Source: Limnanthes douglasii subsp. nivea | Lineage: Eukaryota > Streptophyta > Magnoliopsida > Brassicales > Limnanthaceae | Length of the DNA: 64,000 bases | Direction of reading: 5' to 3' | Assembly: GCA_036936605.1 (NCBI GenBank) | Contig: JAUPFV010000005.1 | Location: 232,963,770 to 233,027,769 of the forward strand | In this document: positions 49,691 through 60,300 of the stretch, one piece after another | Layout of the letters: the number at the start of each line of letters is the position of its first letter | How positions within the stretch are numbered: position 1 is the stretch's first letter | Translations under genes and position numbers: made by a program | The notes under the pieces: generated by a model | The model's database searches: none | What the model was told of the DNA's origin: nothing | The model's input: the letters and a program-made list of their open reading frames with translations, nothing else

Positions 49691-49814
49691 GAATAATCGT
49701 ATCGGACAGAAATGGTACATATCAATTTTAATAGTATCAAAAAATATAAGTCGAAAGATAAGGAGTGCTTATTTATAAAAATCAAAATGATACTAAAAAA
49801 TCGGGAACAAAAGT

Positions 49815-52584
49815 TTAGAACGGAGCATCACATGATCTCCTATTATGGCCTGATTTGAAACATCGACCACAACGTGACTGGCTGCTGGTAACCTCGCCTC
49901 TTGATGGAATACGCTTTTTCCTCGGCCGCCCAGATCGTCGTTTAACGTTCGGGGGATTAACCACTGGCTGTCCATCATCATTACCAGTACTAGATTCACC
50001 GAACTCTGTTATAGACGGTATGTTAAAAGAATAGCTGGACCAGTAATTCGCAACACTGAAAAAACGACTCTACTAATGTCATCGGATCTTCGTTTAGAGA
50101 TGCAATTGCATCCAATGCATGAGCGCATGGGAAAATTCTTGCTGCCAAGAGCCACATGTGCATTTGAAATCCAGTATGTTGACAACCATGACTGGGTCTG
50201 ATTAAACCTCAAAAAAAGCGGCAGAAGACTTGCGAACTAACCACGTCCGACTGCATTGTACATTCTCTTTGAACATCTTGTCAAACTCGGGGCATAAATG
50301 TGTGTTCCAACTTAGGCCCTCTCCCAAACGTCGAGACATTTGAGTCATCAGGAGAACTCTAATCCGGTCGACCAATTCCACTATAGGCAGATGGCACAAC
50401 TTTTTAATCTGGGAATTGAACGATTCAACAACTGTTGATGCCATCGCCCCATACCGTTTGCCTTTGACGTATGCCTGAGCCCATTTTTCTGGTGGCAAAT
50501 TGCTTAGAAATTTGCCAATACGATCACCCTCTTGGCGCGCAAACTGACCAAAACGTTCATTAAAAAGGTCCACAGTCGGTGCATAAGCACAACCCTTAAA
50601 CATCACTAGCATATTGTTTTTGTACACTCTGTTAGTGTGTTCAAGAGCTTTAATCAAGTTCTGTATCAAATGGAAGATACAATACGCGTGGTAGTCATTA
50701 GGATAAAGAGTTGCGACAGCGCTAATAATACCAGGATGACGGTCTGAAATGAAAGTTATTTGGCGCCCTAACAAATGAGGTTTTAAACTTTCCAAAAACC
50801 AAAACCAGTATTCTGAGTCTTCACTACCGTATATACCAAAAGATACGGGGAATAGACCTGAAAAGAAAAAGATACCGGTGAAAAACAGTATTATATTAAC
50901 AGGGGTGAATGGACTCAAATCACAATGTATATATAACATATCTATCAGACTCAGGAAGCTTGTGTAATAATCAACGTAGCACGCTAAAACAGGCTTAAAT
51001 CGCAGTGTAAACATAAGTAAGATAGCAATCTATCATAATCTATCAATCAATGCAATCTATCATATTCTATCAATCAATGTAACCTAATCTATCAATCAAT
51101 GCAAGTAAATCGCAATGTCTACACTCTCATCTAGCAACCATAGATTATCTGCATAAATCACAACGACTATATGTCAGTCCTAGCTAAAATCGCAACGACA
51201 CAATAAAACAGAGCCACATTCAATAATATACGAATCTAGCAATAACAATCATAGCATATGATAGACATTGGTTGGGTGAGTGGACTGAACTGGCAATGTA
51301 TGTAGAACCTGTCTATCAGAATAATGGAATGACAACAAAACAACCAATCTAGCACACCAGGTCTACATATCTAGCGTGCATGTTCAAATATCAATGTAAA
51401 ACTAACCAATCTAGCAACATAAGCTCATGATAAACATTTGAAAAACAAAATCACTAATGCAGACCAAAAGTGTAGTGAAACATGGACTGACCGTTGTTTC
51501 CATCTTTTGCCAAGGCTGAAAGCAACACGGCACCATGCTTCCCTGTTAGGTGGGTTCCGTCAACGTACAGTAGAGGGCGGCACGAATGGAAACCCTGAAG
51601 ACACGCCCCAAACGCTATAAAACAACGACGGAAAACATTGCCGGGAGCCAAATCCAGATGGCAGTCCGTAGTGATGTCACGACTCTTTAGTCTCTTGAAG
51701 TATGATTTTAGCAATCCGAAAGAGGTATTGCTATCTCCAAATACAACACGTCGGGCCTTCTCTAACATATTCCAAGATAGACGATAGGAAATGTCTAAAC
51801 CGTAATCTTGCTTGATAGAGGACTGTATAGTCTTAGCTGTTACAGATTGGCAGTTCCTAAGAGAATCGTGAATTTCATCAGCAATCAAATCGGACGACAG
51901 ATGCCTGCTCTTCTTCTTTGTGAATACGGGACTACACGTATGGGTACTGATAAATCTTTTTATTGTCATCAAACCGGTCTTAGAATCAACAGAAGCATAA
52001 AGCCTCCATTTGCAGCCGTCCGAATCTTTGTTTACACAATAAACGGTGATCTTGCTAAAGGTATTGTGCATGTACCTAAACGCAAAACCGTTCTCTAATG
52101 CATAACATGATAAGGATAACCTTAAACCTTGAGCACCATCTGGAAAAGACTGTCCAACACCGATGATAGCTTCTGCCCATCCAGTTGTAGCTAGATTTCT
52201 TTTTTTTTTGGGTTGAAATGGCCAAACAGCTACTGCTTTCACCGCTAGTTCGTTGCATATGCGAGGATTTTTCGAACAGTTGAACAGGTTGTTTACGTTT
52301 AATGACAGAGCCTTTATCAACAACATGTTATTCGATAAGAAAACTAACACTCTTCAGATGCTCAACATCAAGGTAACATTCCAACCCAATAAAATCGGTC
52401 TCCTTATTAAACATATAATTATTCTGATTACCGCAAGAGTAGATAATGCTGTAGTTGCCTCTAGCAAGCCCCTGTCATTTTTCCTCAACGCAGTGTTGAA
52501 AAGACTCGAAGTTTTTGAATTCGGACAGCGGAACAATAGCTGTTCGGTACCAAATTTGAAAATGCAAACTTTTGGTTTCGCCAT
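49815..52584 (-). pseudogene. MURA-type Mutator transposase, disrupted
   Basis: Reading starts at ATG 52584 (MAKPKVCIFKFGTEQLLF). The N-terminal region spans several frames; an A-run at 52201-52209 is one likely slip site. A MuDR N-terminal domain (SFPDGAQ, LRLSLSCYALENGFAFRYMH) and the DDE core follow. The core has Asp in DGTHLTG (codon 51559-51561), Asp in SDRHPGI (50742-50744) and Glu in VVESFNSQIKK (50424-50426), plus CIFH. One GT-AG intron (50858-51491) lies after AKDGNN. The SWIM zinc finger (KCTCGSW, then PCAHALDAIA) and a terminal zinc knuckle (CGRCFKSGHNRRSC) end at stop 49815-49817. Lesions are an in-frame TAA at 50202-50204, a frameshift near 50128-50150 inside the SWIM finger, and another at the T-run near 50060. 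The catalytic triad is intact, but full-length protein cannot be made. Confidence 0.92.
50930..51440 (+). repeat. Dispersed short-motif array 3 (inside transposase intron)
   Basis: The 634-bp intron of the minus-strand transposase contains ATCTATCAGACTC, several CTATCAATCAATG, AAATCGCAATG (about 51109) and ATCTAGCAA words (about 51129, 51234 and 51404). All lie on the + strand, that is antisense to the host gene. The orientation follows the element and not the transcript. Confidence 0.85.
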
Positions 52585-52688
52585 TGTGTACCTTGAATTA
52601 TAGGAGTTTTGGTTAGTTTGTTGTAGGGCAGCGTACAACAACTGAATGTGTTACAAAGATAATTACATGTCTAAATGGTAAATGTTTG

Positions 52689-53148
52689 AACACATCTAGC
52701 AATCTCCCATAACTAAAATCGCAGGGTATATGTAGTCATGGTATATGGTAGAACACATCTAGCGACCTATCATAGCTAAAATCTCAGGGTATATGCAGTC
52801 AGGGTATATGGTTGAACACATCTAACAACCTATCATAGCTAAAATCTCAGGGTATATGCAGTCATGGTATATGGTTTAACACATCTAGCAACCTAACATA
52901 GCTAAAATCTCAGGGTATATGCAGTCAGGGTATATGGTTGAACACATCTAGCAACCTATCATAGCTAAAATCTCAGGGTATATGCAGTCAGGGTATATGG
53001 TTGAACACATCTATCAACCTATCATAGCTAAAATCTCAGGGTATATGCAGTCATGGTATATGGTTGAACACATCTAGCAACCTATCATTGCTAAAATCTC
53101 AGGGTATATGCAGTCATGGTATATGGTTGAACACATCTAGCAACCTTT
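52689..53148 (+). repeat. 63-bp tandem repeat, seven copies plus a partial
   Basis: The unit begins AACACATCTAGCAACCTATC and continues ATAGCTAAAATCTCAGGGTA. Seven full units run 52689-53129 with few mismatches, then 19 bases of an eighth. Each unit holds one ATCTAGCAAC and one AAATCTCAGG (AAATCGCAGG in the first), both forms of the element's dispersed motif. The array starts 105 bp upstream of the transposase ATG, in its promoter or leader. Confidence 0.95.
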
Positions 53149-54008
53149 ACCATACAATAACAACCAACAAATCACAGCTTTTAGCATACAACACATAACA
53201 CAAATCGCAATCTATATAACAGAGGTGGAAAACTGAAATTTCTTACAGGAATGTAATCGGCACCGGTATCGATGGTTTGAATCAACCAGAAACAGAAAAT
53301 AACAGACTCCCGGCCATTAACATACATTAGATAGGCAGTGATTCTAATATCAAGATCGAAAATGGAATTTTTTTTGAAGTTTAAGAAGAGTCACGATACC
53401 GTTCTATACCTTCCAGACGTCGGAGCTGCTATCAACGGGGACGTCGACGGACGTTAGTGGTGCACCGGTCGAGCTAGGAGATTGACTAGATGGAAAATGA
53501 CGGGTGAACCTCTGCAATCGATTACAGAGCACTAGTCGAGCTGGTACTGTTTACCTCCGATTACAGAGTTTGTCGAAAAATCAGTTTGACAGTGAACGGA
53601 AGTGAAGTCGACGGGGGTTATATCGGAGTTCGCCGGTGATTAATCGGAGTTCGCTGGTGGTTAGGATGTAATCGCCGGAATAAGTATAATCACGTCGCCG
53701 TTTTTTGAAACGAACAATGTTCTTGAAAAATGGGTTGTTTGTTATGTTAGGAGAGAGAGAAGAGAGAGAGGCTAATAAATTTAAAATTTAAAATTCAAAA
53801 AGTAATAAGAAGGTTCTGTACCCAAAAGGGTCCTTTTTTGACAAATTAAACCTTATATACTAGGTTGAGGGTAATAATGATATTAATAAAAAATTAGGTA
53901 TTAGGATTGGATATGTTTAATGAGATGGGTATTAAGTGAGAATTAACCCATTTTTGGGTACTAGATAGTAATAGGTTTGGCCAAAAGGTACTTAGTGTGT
54001 CATTTCCC

Positions 54009-54017
54009 ATAAAAGAA
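54009..54017. repeat. Right target-site duplication of the 13.6-kb MULE
   Basis: ATAAAAGAA follows GTGTCATTTCCC directly and is identical to 40440-40448. Confidence 0.9.
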
Positions 54018-54134
54018 TCAATATTTTATTGTTAGCCTTTGTGTTGATTAATGTAAAGCTGTCATGTCATGTGACAACATATTCAACAGAAACTCGTATC
54101 ACCAATGCTCTCTCGACTTTAGGTCAAATTCCAT

Positions 54135-54225
54135 TCAAAGGACTATCAACGGACTTTTGAATGTCCAGAGATTATCTATCACTAAAATCGATAGTCCGGG
54201 TATAAATTACTGATCAAAGCTTTTT
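54135..54225 (+). mobile_element. Decayed fragment of the foldback element family
   Basis: GGACTATCAACGGACTTTTG, then TATCACTAAAATCGATAGTC and ACTGATCAAAG, match the right arm of the element at 59262-59683 (GGGACTGTCAATGGACATTT, TGCCACCAAACATGATAGTC, ACTATTCAAAG) over about 90 bp. Only one arm is present. Confidence 0.65.
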
Positions 54226-54646
54226 GGTGGTATATCGAACCTAATAAGTAACATAAGAATCACGGTTAAAAATTTAAGTAATCAATTTTTATTTTTCAAT
54301 TAAATATATAAAATATATAATTTTTATACTATGTAATTGATCTACATATGGAGTCAACTGTTGATTGTTTGGTATAGGTGCGTGGATCAATAATTAAAAT
54401 CACAATTTATTTGGTTGATTGATGATTAAGACATGTTAAACTATGTTTTGTATCAATTGAGGATATTATTCAGATTTTTGGGTAAATTTTGGAATCACAT
54501 CATCGCGACAAAAGAAGTGTTGGTGCGTTGAATTAAGCATAGAATATATCAGGAAGTGATTAGCTTTTTTTTCCTATGAGTCAACAAAGGCTATGTTTTG
54601 GAAACGCCATTATCACACCTCAGTTCGTTTCCACAGGCACTACAGG

Positions 54647-54742
54647 GCCTTGTGTGACTGGCGCAACGAGACCATGTTGCCTTGTGTGGCTATCGTAATG
54701 ACACAATGGTGCCTTGTGTGGCTACCATAATGAAATCGTGGT
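54647..54742 (+). repeat. 32-bp minisatellite, three units
   Basis: Units at 54647, 54679 and 54711 each begin GCCTTGTGTG and end near ATGGT or GTGGT. An ORF on the opposite strand is a by-product of the repeat. Confidence 0.75.
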
Positions 54743-55359
54743 TGTTGCATCGATAAACATCTTGTTGTAGCCATGTGTGGTATTTTCACTTTTATGGTCA
54801 CTCCTTCTGTTTTGAACCACATGTTAGCTTGGAACTCCAATATAGTTTTGTTGTTGTTCGATGCTTATGTGCTATTTGGATCACATGATTAAGGTCGTCC
54901 TAAATTTGATAAATAGGTCATTGACCCAACATATCGTCCAAGTGATTGATTTTGGTGATTGATTTATTTAAGGTTTTGACAAGTCGTGATTGATGATATT
55001 GTGTGCATTATCAACCCAAAAAAAATTAATGTTTGAAAAAATTGATCATCAATATGAGACTGTTAATCATAAATTGATCATTAAATATTTGATTAAAATA
55101 CGAAAACCAACCCCGAGGAGAGTTTCACAAGAATCAAGTTGATTAAATTGGATCAACAATGATATTTTCAAAACTCATATAAGTGCATGTTAATATGTGT
55201 GCCTTAAAGTATCTTATTAGCGATGTAATATTATGTTTTACATGTTGATTATATATAATCATTATTCAAAGTGTACGTACCAAAAAATATCATGCTTACA
55301 GATGTTGTTTGTTATGTGTGCTTTGTGATTAATCGAACAATAATGAATATCTTTAACCC

Positions 55360-58300
55360 ATTGGGCAATAGAAATCCCATTTTAAATGGGTCAGATTTTT
55401 TCCAATGGAAAAAGAACATGAAATTGTAATTTAATTATCATGATATTGACATGGTACTAAGGATCAAACACTCTATACTTTTCAATAAAGATAGTCCTCG
55501 TGAAAAGTAAAAAGAATTTCAAGAATGGGAAAATTCAAATATATTGTGCTTGACAATTATAAAACATGAATACGTTTAGAACTCCATAATCTATCCTAAC
55601 TAAGATCATATATAAAATTGATATTCTTACATAAGTTGAGGAATGTTTTCCTAAGAATGATAAGGTGGAGATTGATGTGATGTGTTCCAGTTTCCAACAA
55701 TGAGTTTTCATGGTAAAGTGATAATTAGACAACATATTCTTGAGATACCAATGATCCTCTTGAATTTAAAGGTTCATAAAATTGATTTTCCGGTAGAATT
55801 TATAGTATGATTCATGTTTTGAATTTTTTTCTCAGCATATTAAGAGCTTTAAAACTTCTTAACATGAGAAGTGGTAATTTAGTAAACTGATTTCTCGTGT
55901 TACTGAAAATAAGGAACTATAAAACTATAACATCTTGAGGTTTATATGGTGACCTCTAAAAATGAAAAAATATATATGATAGAACAGTTGATTAGAATTC
56001 AAGTTCGGGAACAAAAAAATCTAAAGAATCACTTGCGACAAGTCGATGTTTCTTTTATAAGAAGATAAGACATCTCAAAATCAAGCGTAAATATTATCAA
56101 GCTTAATCTCACGACATTGGGCTATTCAGAAGTCAATTTATTTTAGTAGCAAGAAACATATGAGGGGTTGATACAATTGTGACCATCTATATTTGTTTTC
56201 ATATGCTAAATAATATAAGAAGCATAAACCTTAGTAATAATAAAATACACATCTATAAAAAGAGGATAATTCGTACTTAGTTTATGTCATTTGTGATTTT
56301 TATTTGTTGTTATCTAATGGACATTTCTTTTATTTGAATAATGTTTTATACATATAATTTATTTAAGAAGGAATTTTATATGTTTTCCTATATTAGATAC
56401 CTTTAGGTATTCCTTTCTTTTTTGAAACAATTAAATGACTATTTTTATATGATAATGTGGTGGATACTCAATATTTATAAAAATAATGATAAAAAATATA
56501 TTTAATAAATAATATTAAGCATATCAAAGAAGCAATGAACATATAAATATATATAAAAAACTAAATCGTAAGGCTAAACATTAGAATATATTTGACACAA
56601 ATACTCATGTCATATCTTTAGAGAAAAAGTACATAGATGAATGCGGTATAGTTCCTCAATATATAATGTCAGGGTTGTCCAACACAAATGATGTGTCTGA
56701 CATAATAAACCATAACATTAAATATATGGTCAGAAGTATGATTAGTCATTCGAAAATAAGATTATCACTATATGGTACAACATCTAAATGTGATGCATAT
56801 ATTCTAAATGTATCTCATACAAAATAAGCCATTAATACCTAGATAAACTTTAGATTGGGCGCAAATCTAGTTAAAAACATTTGCCCGTTTTAAGATGTCA
56901 ATTTGAAACGAAGATTTCTAAAGAAAAGCTTTATAGACCTAATAAAAACAAATTTGACTCTAAGATAATTATTTGTGATTTCATTGGATATTATAAACAT
57001 TCAAAGGGTTTTTAGTTTTATGATCATTCCATTGAAAGTATATTTGAGACGCGAATAATAAGGCTCTTTAATTATGTTGATTTTGGTGAGGGGAGGGAGG
57101 ATGAGAGAAATTAAGAGAAAATGTTCATTTTGAGAAAGAATCCATAAATATTCATGAAGGTTCTAGCGAATATATTCATATAATTTGGTTTCATTCCCAA
57201 TAATTTCAGTCCCGTTTGAACATGAAGATATTCAAGATAATTGTATTCCTTATGGAAAACAAAATAAAGTTGTTTAAAAATATCAAACTCTACATCCTCA
57301 AGATATTTAAAGTGAAGTAATAGTACCCTTAAAAATATCCACTTTAAAAATATCCATAAAAGAAAGGAAGACGACGACATTTTTGGATTTCATAGTGTAT
57401 TTTCAAGAGCATGAAAATACATGTGATGTAACTGTAAATGATCCATAATATTTTTGTGAAGTCATGCAGACTGATGCATTAATAATAAGAAGAAATGTTA
57501 TAAGTTAATGCAATTGGTTGTCCTATTATATTATTTGTTGTCCCATTACCTAAATAAAGAACATTGTATTCTCATTTTTATATTACCTGAAGAAAATAAG
57601 TCAAACATTGGATATAAAAAATAAAATTAGAGTCTAAGGATAATGCAAAGAGACATAAAACGCATCTGTAACAAAATATTACACTCAACCTATAGGTTCG
57701 CTTTAAAAATACTTTATCTTCTGTTTCATCAAAGGAATATTATAGGACAATCATAACAGTAGTTTCAAACTTTGATCTAGAGTTTCATGAAATGAATGTA
57801 AGTACCATATTTTTGAATGAATACCTTGGGGAAATGATATATATGGTATAACTTAAGAAGTTGGTAATTGTTGATTCAAAGTTGATGCTATGCAAACTTA
57901 AGAGTTCTATTTATAGACTCAAACCATCTTCTCAATAGTGGCACCATATGTTTATTGAAGTACTAGTCTCCTTCAGTTTCGAGATAAACTCGGTTGAGGA
58001 TGTGTATATCAAACTTTTAGTGGGACTAAGTTCATATTTAGTACTATATATTGATGACATATTGTTGGCCACAAATGATATATAATTGTTGCATACTACC
58101 AATAAATTTATGTCGATTAAATTTGATGTAAAAGATCTTGGTTACATGACTTTTTTTTATTAAGATTCTATATTTATTAACTTCATTCTCATTGAAATAT
58201 TAGGATTTTCACAAAAACTATGTATAGAAAGTATATCGCAATAGTAAAAATAAAAAAAATCACAAGCCTTTGAATGCCCTTATTACAAAAAAATATAAAC

Positions 58301-58790
58301 TAAATATAAGCCAATATCCAAATATAAAGTTGAGATGGAGAAAATACAAAAGAATCCTCATGATTTGACGGTCATGATTCTTATGTATGCTCAAGTTTGT
58401 ATAATACTGGATATTTTTTTTATTGGATTGTTGGGAAGATAAGTAAGTAATACGGGGATGGACCATTGAAAATAAGTCAAATAGGCTCTCCAATATTTGC
58501 AACAAACAAAGGACAAATGTTAATATATGAAATTAATATGTTTTTGAGACCATTGGATAATCTAACTTAGATTTAGTGGTTATGTGGACACACTTCACAA
58601 TACTTTGGGTAACATATTTCTATTAGCTGGATGTATAATATCATGGAAATTTGTAAATACAAAATCAGTTGCATCCTCGACTATGATAAGAAAAATTATT
58701 TTTCATATTTTGAGGTGTCCAACCATGCACTATAGTTGCGAAAGTTTTTCACAGGAGAACACATTCTAGAAGGGATAGCAAATCCCCTAA
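55360..58790 (+). mobile_element. Third Ty1/copia relic
   Basis: Family blocks in order: gag LNGSDFFQWKKNMKL (about 55384); the integrase tail block KKLDSRTISGYFIGY in the decayed form NKFDSKIIICDFIGYYKHSK (about 56950); RT LEFHEMNVSTIFLNEYLGEM (57779-57838), then KLKSSIYRLKPSSQ (about 57897); the catalytic box LYIDDILLATND (about 58045); and RNase H LGNIFLLAGCIISWKFVN (about 58605). The RT active-site box keeps both Asp residues, but stops and frame changes run through the rest. A purine-rich GAGGGAT followed by TGTTGGA at 59794 is a plausible 3' LTR start. The 5' LTR was not found. A foldback element lies between RNase H and that LTR start. Confidence 0.85.
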
Positions 58791-59261
58791 CGCTATGTTG
58801 TGATAACAGTTATGCAGTCTAGTATTTAAGTGGCAAAAACATCTTGGTTAAGTATGAACATATAGGTTCAAGTGTATGTTTGTTAAAAAAAGAGTGTATA
58901 TTCATCTACTCAGCATAAATCATATATGGACAAACTCCATGGTGGAAGATTTTTTTTATCAAAATTTTGGTACTTGTATTTCTCAGGAATTTACCATTAG
59001 GATGTGGGTTGTTTCCCTAGAGGATCATTAAGTATTCTCTTTCAGTTTTAGTGACTTATGTTTCTCATTAAGTATATATTTACTTAATAAGGACTAATTA
59101 AGAATATACATGTGTGATTACATTTCACATTATTGTTAAGCTACACATTATGATAGATCTATGTAGTTGATTATTTGTGATAATGTGATTATTATTGCAT
59201 CCATTTGCACATATTAATTCAATACATATATTTTTAGTCCTTTAGTGTTGATAGTCATGCA

Positions 59262-59683
59262 TTGAACAATAAATCATTCCTCGAATATCGCGTTTGGTGG
59301 GAGAGAGTCCCTTGAAATTCAAATATCCGTTGACAGTCCCTGGACTATCGCGTTTGGATAAATTTAGTCCATCAAATCCTCTGATCCATGAGAGGCTGTC
59401 ACCTGTCACCATAGTCCCCATATTTTTGTATCACCACTAGTCCCTTGAGTTTAGGTCAAACCCAAAATATATAATATTACAGATAAATAAACTCAAAGGA
59501 GTAGTGGTTATACAAAAATATGGGAACTATGGTGACAGATGGCAGCCTCTCATGGATTAGAGGATCTGGTGGATTAAATTTATCCAAACGCGATAGTTCA
59601 GGGACTGTCAATGGACATTTGAAAGTCAAGGGACTATCTGCCACCAAACATGATAGTCGAGGGATGATGTACTATTCAAAGCC
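59262..59683. mobile_element. Foldback (long inverted repeat) element
   Basis: Two arms of about 190 bp are near-perfect reverse complements around a short AT-rich spacer at about 59465-59485. Matching blocks include CGCGTTTGGATAAATTTA, CCATGAGAGGCTG and CACCATAGT with CCCATATTTTTGTAT. The outer ends, TTGAACAATAAATCATTCCT and the reverse-complemented TTGAATAGTACATCATCCCT, agree at most positions. TTGATAGTCATGCA occurs directly left (59248-59261) and 4 bases beyond the right arm (59684-59697), suggesting a target duplication. It has no coding capacity, and a transcript would form a long hairpin. Confidence 0.85.
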
Positions 59684-59793
59684 TTGATAGTCATGCACAC
59701 AATTGTTCAGTTTATCTATGTGGTGATATAATTAAATAAGCTTTACTAAGTGGATAAATCTTGTAGTAACATATGATGATCTATATGAGGGAT

Positions 59794-60300
59794 TGTTGGA
59801 ACTTAATCACATAAATAAGTACGAGACTAATAGATAAAAACCTTTAATGGATGTAATTGTATAGACGTCTAAGGTTAAATTCAGATTATGTGAAAGATTA
59901 AATTCGAATATTGATAATTTAAGACTAAACTATAACTTATGCGACTAGTCTATAGAGAAACGGATCGTCGCGAGTTATGAACCATGACCACATTAGCATA
60001 ACATAAATGTGACTTACAATTAATGAATGAAGATAATATATATCAGAAAGGAAATCAATCTCAATATAAAATCATCTATCAATCTAATCTAATTCTGAAA
60101 CAAAATGAATTTTGTGTTTTTCTCTCGCGCTTCTAGAAAGAGAAACACGAAAGAGAAAATCCACTATTTTCTAACATGCTCCAATTTCAATACTATTTAA
60201 GCGGATACTTGTATTAATTTATTTAACAAGAAAATATTATTTCAATATAAAACTAAGAGGAAATTAAAGGGTGTTGCTTGTTTGAAAATCACAATGGGAA
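59794..60300 (+). mobile_element. Probable 3' LTR of the third copia relic
   Basis: TGTTGGAACTTAATCAC follows a purine-rich tract, as is typical for plant copia LTRs. Near 60110-60180 the sequence TTTTCTCTCGCGCTTCTAGA resembles LTR transcript ends. The right end is not fixed because no 5' LTR is available for comparison. Confidence 0.45.

Larger units (their letters stand above)
40449..54008. mobile_element. Complete Mutator-like element, VANDAL-like, 13.56 kb
   Basis: Perfect 9-bp direct repeats flank the element. The two ends, read inward, are GAGGAAACTACCCATAAATA and GGGAAATGACACACTAAGTA. In register, 14 of the first 24 positions agree, both continue with TACCT, and both later have ACTATCxAxTACC followed by AAAATGG. 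This is a degenerate terminal inverted repeat of roughly 50-80 bp, as in TIR-poor plant MULEs. Inside are a MURA-type transposase (-), a DUF1985/Ulp1-like gene (+), a small acidic-protein gene (+), and dense arrays of a short motif in all non-coding parts. Gene content and layout resemble the Arabidopsis VANDAL and Ulp1-carrying (Kaonashi-type) MULEs. The clean ends and TSD suggest recent mobility, while the transposase is now broken. Confidence 0.92.
54018..55350. other. No gene recognised; small repeats
   Basis: The only recognisable items are a fragment of the foldback family (about 54135-54225) and a 32-bp minisatellite (54647-54742). The rest is AT-rich without supported coding sequence. 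Confidence 0.3.

Noticed and set aside
51808..52603. Plus-strand ORFs in the transposase region
   Set aside because: They overlap the conserved minus-strand MURA domains and lack domains of their own.
52689..53148. CRISPR array
   Set aside because: The units are contiguous 63-bp tandem repeats without unique spacers, in a plant transposon.
54640..54840. 66-aa minus-strand ORF
   Set aside because: It is explained by the 32-bp minisatellite.
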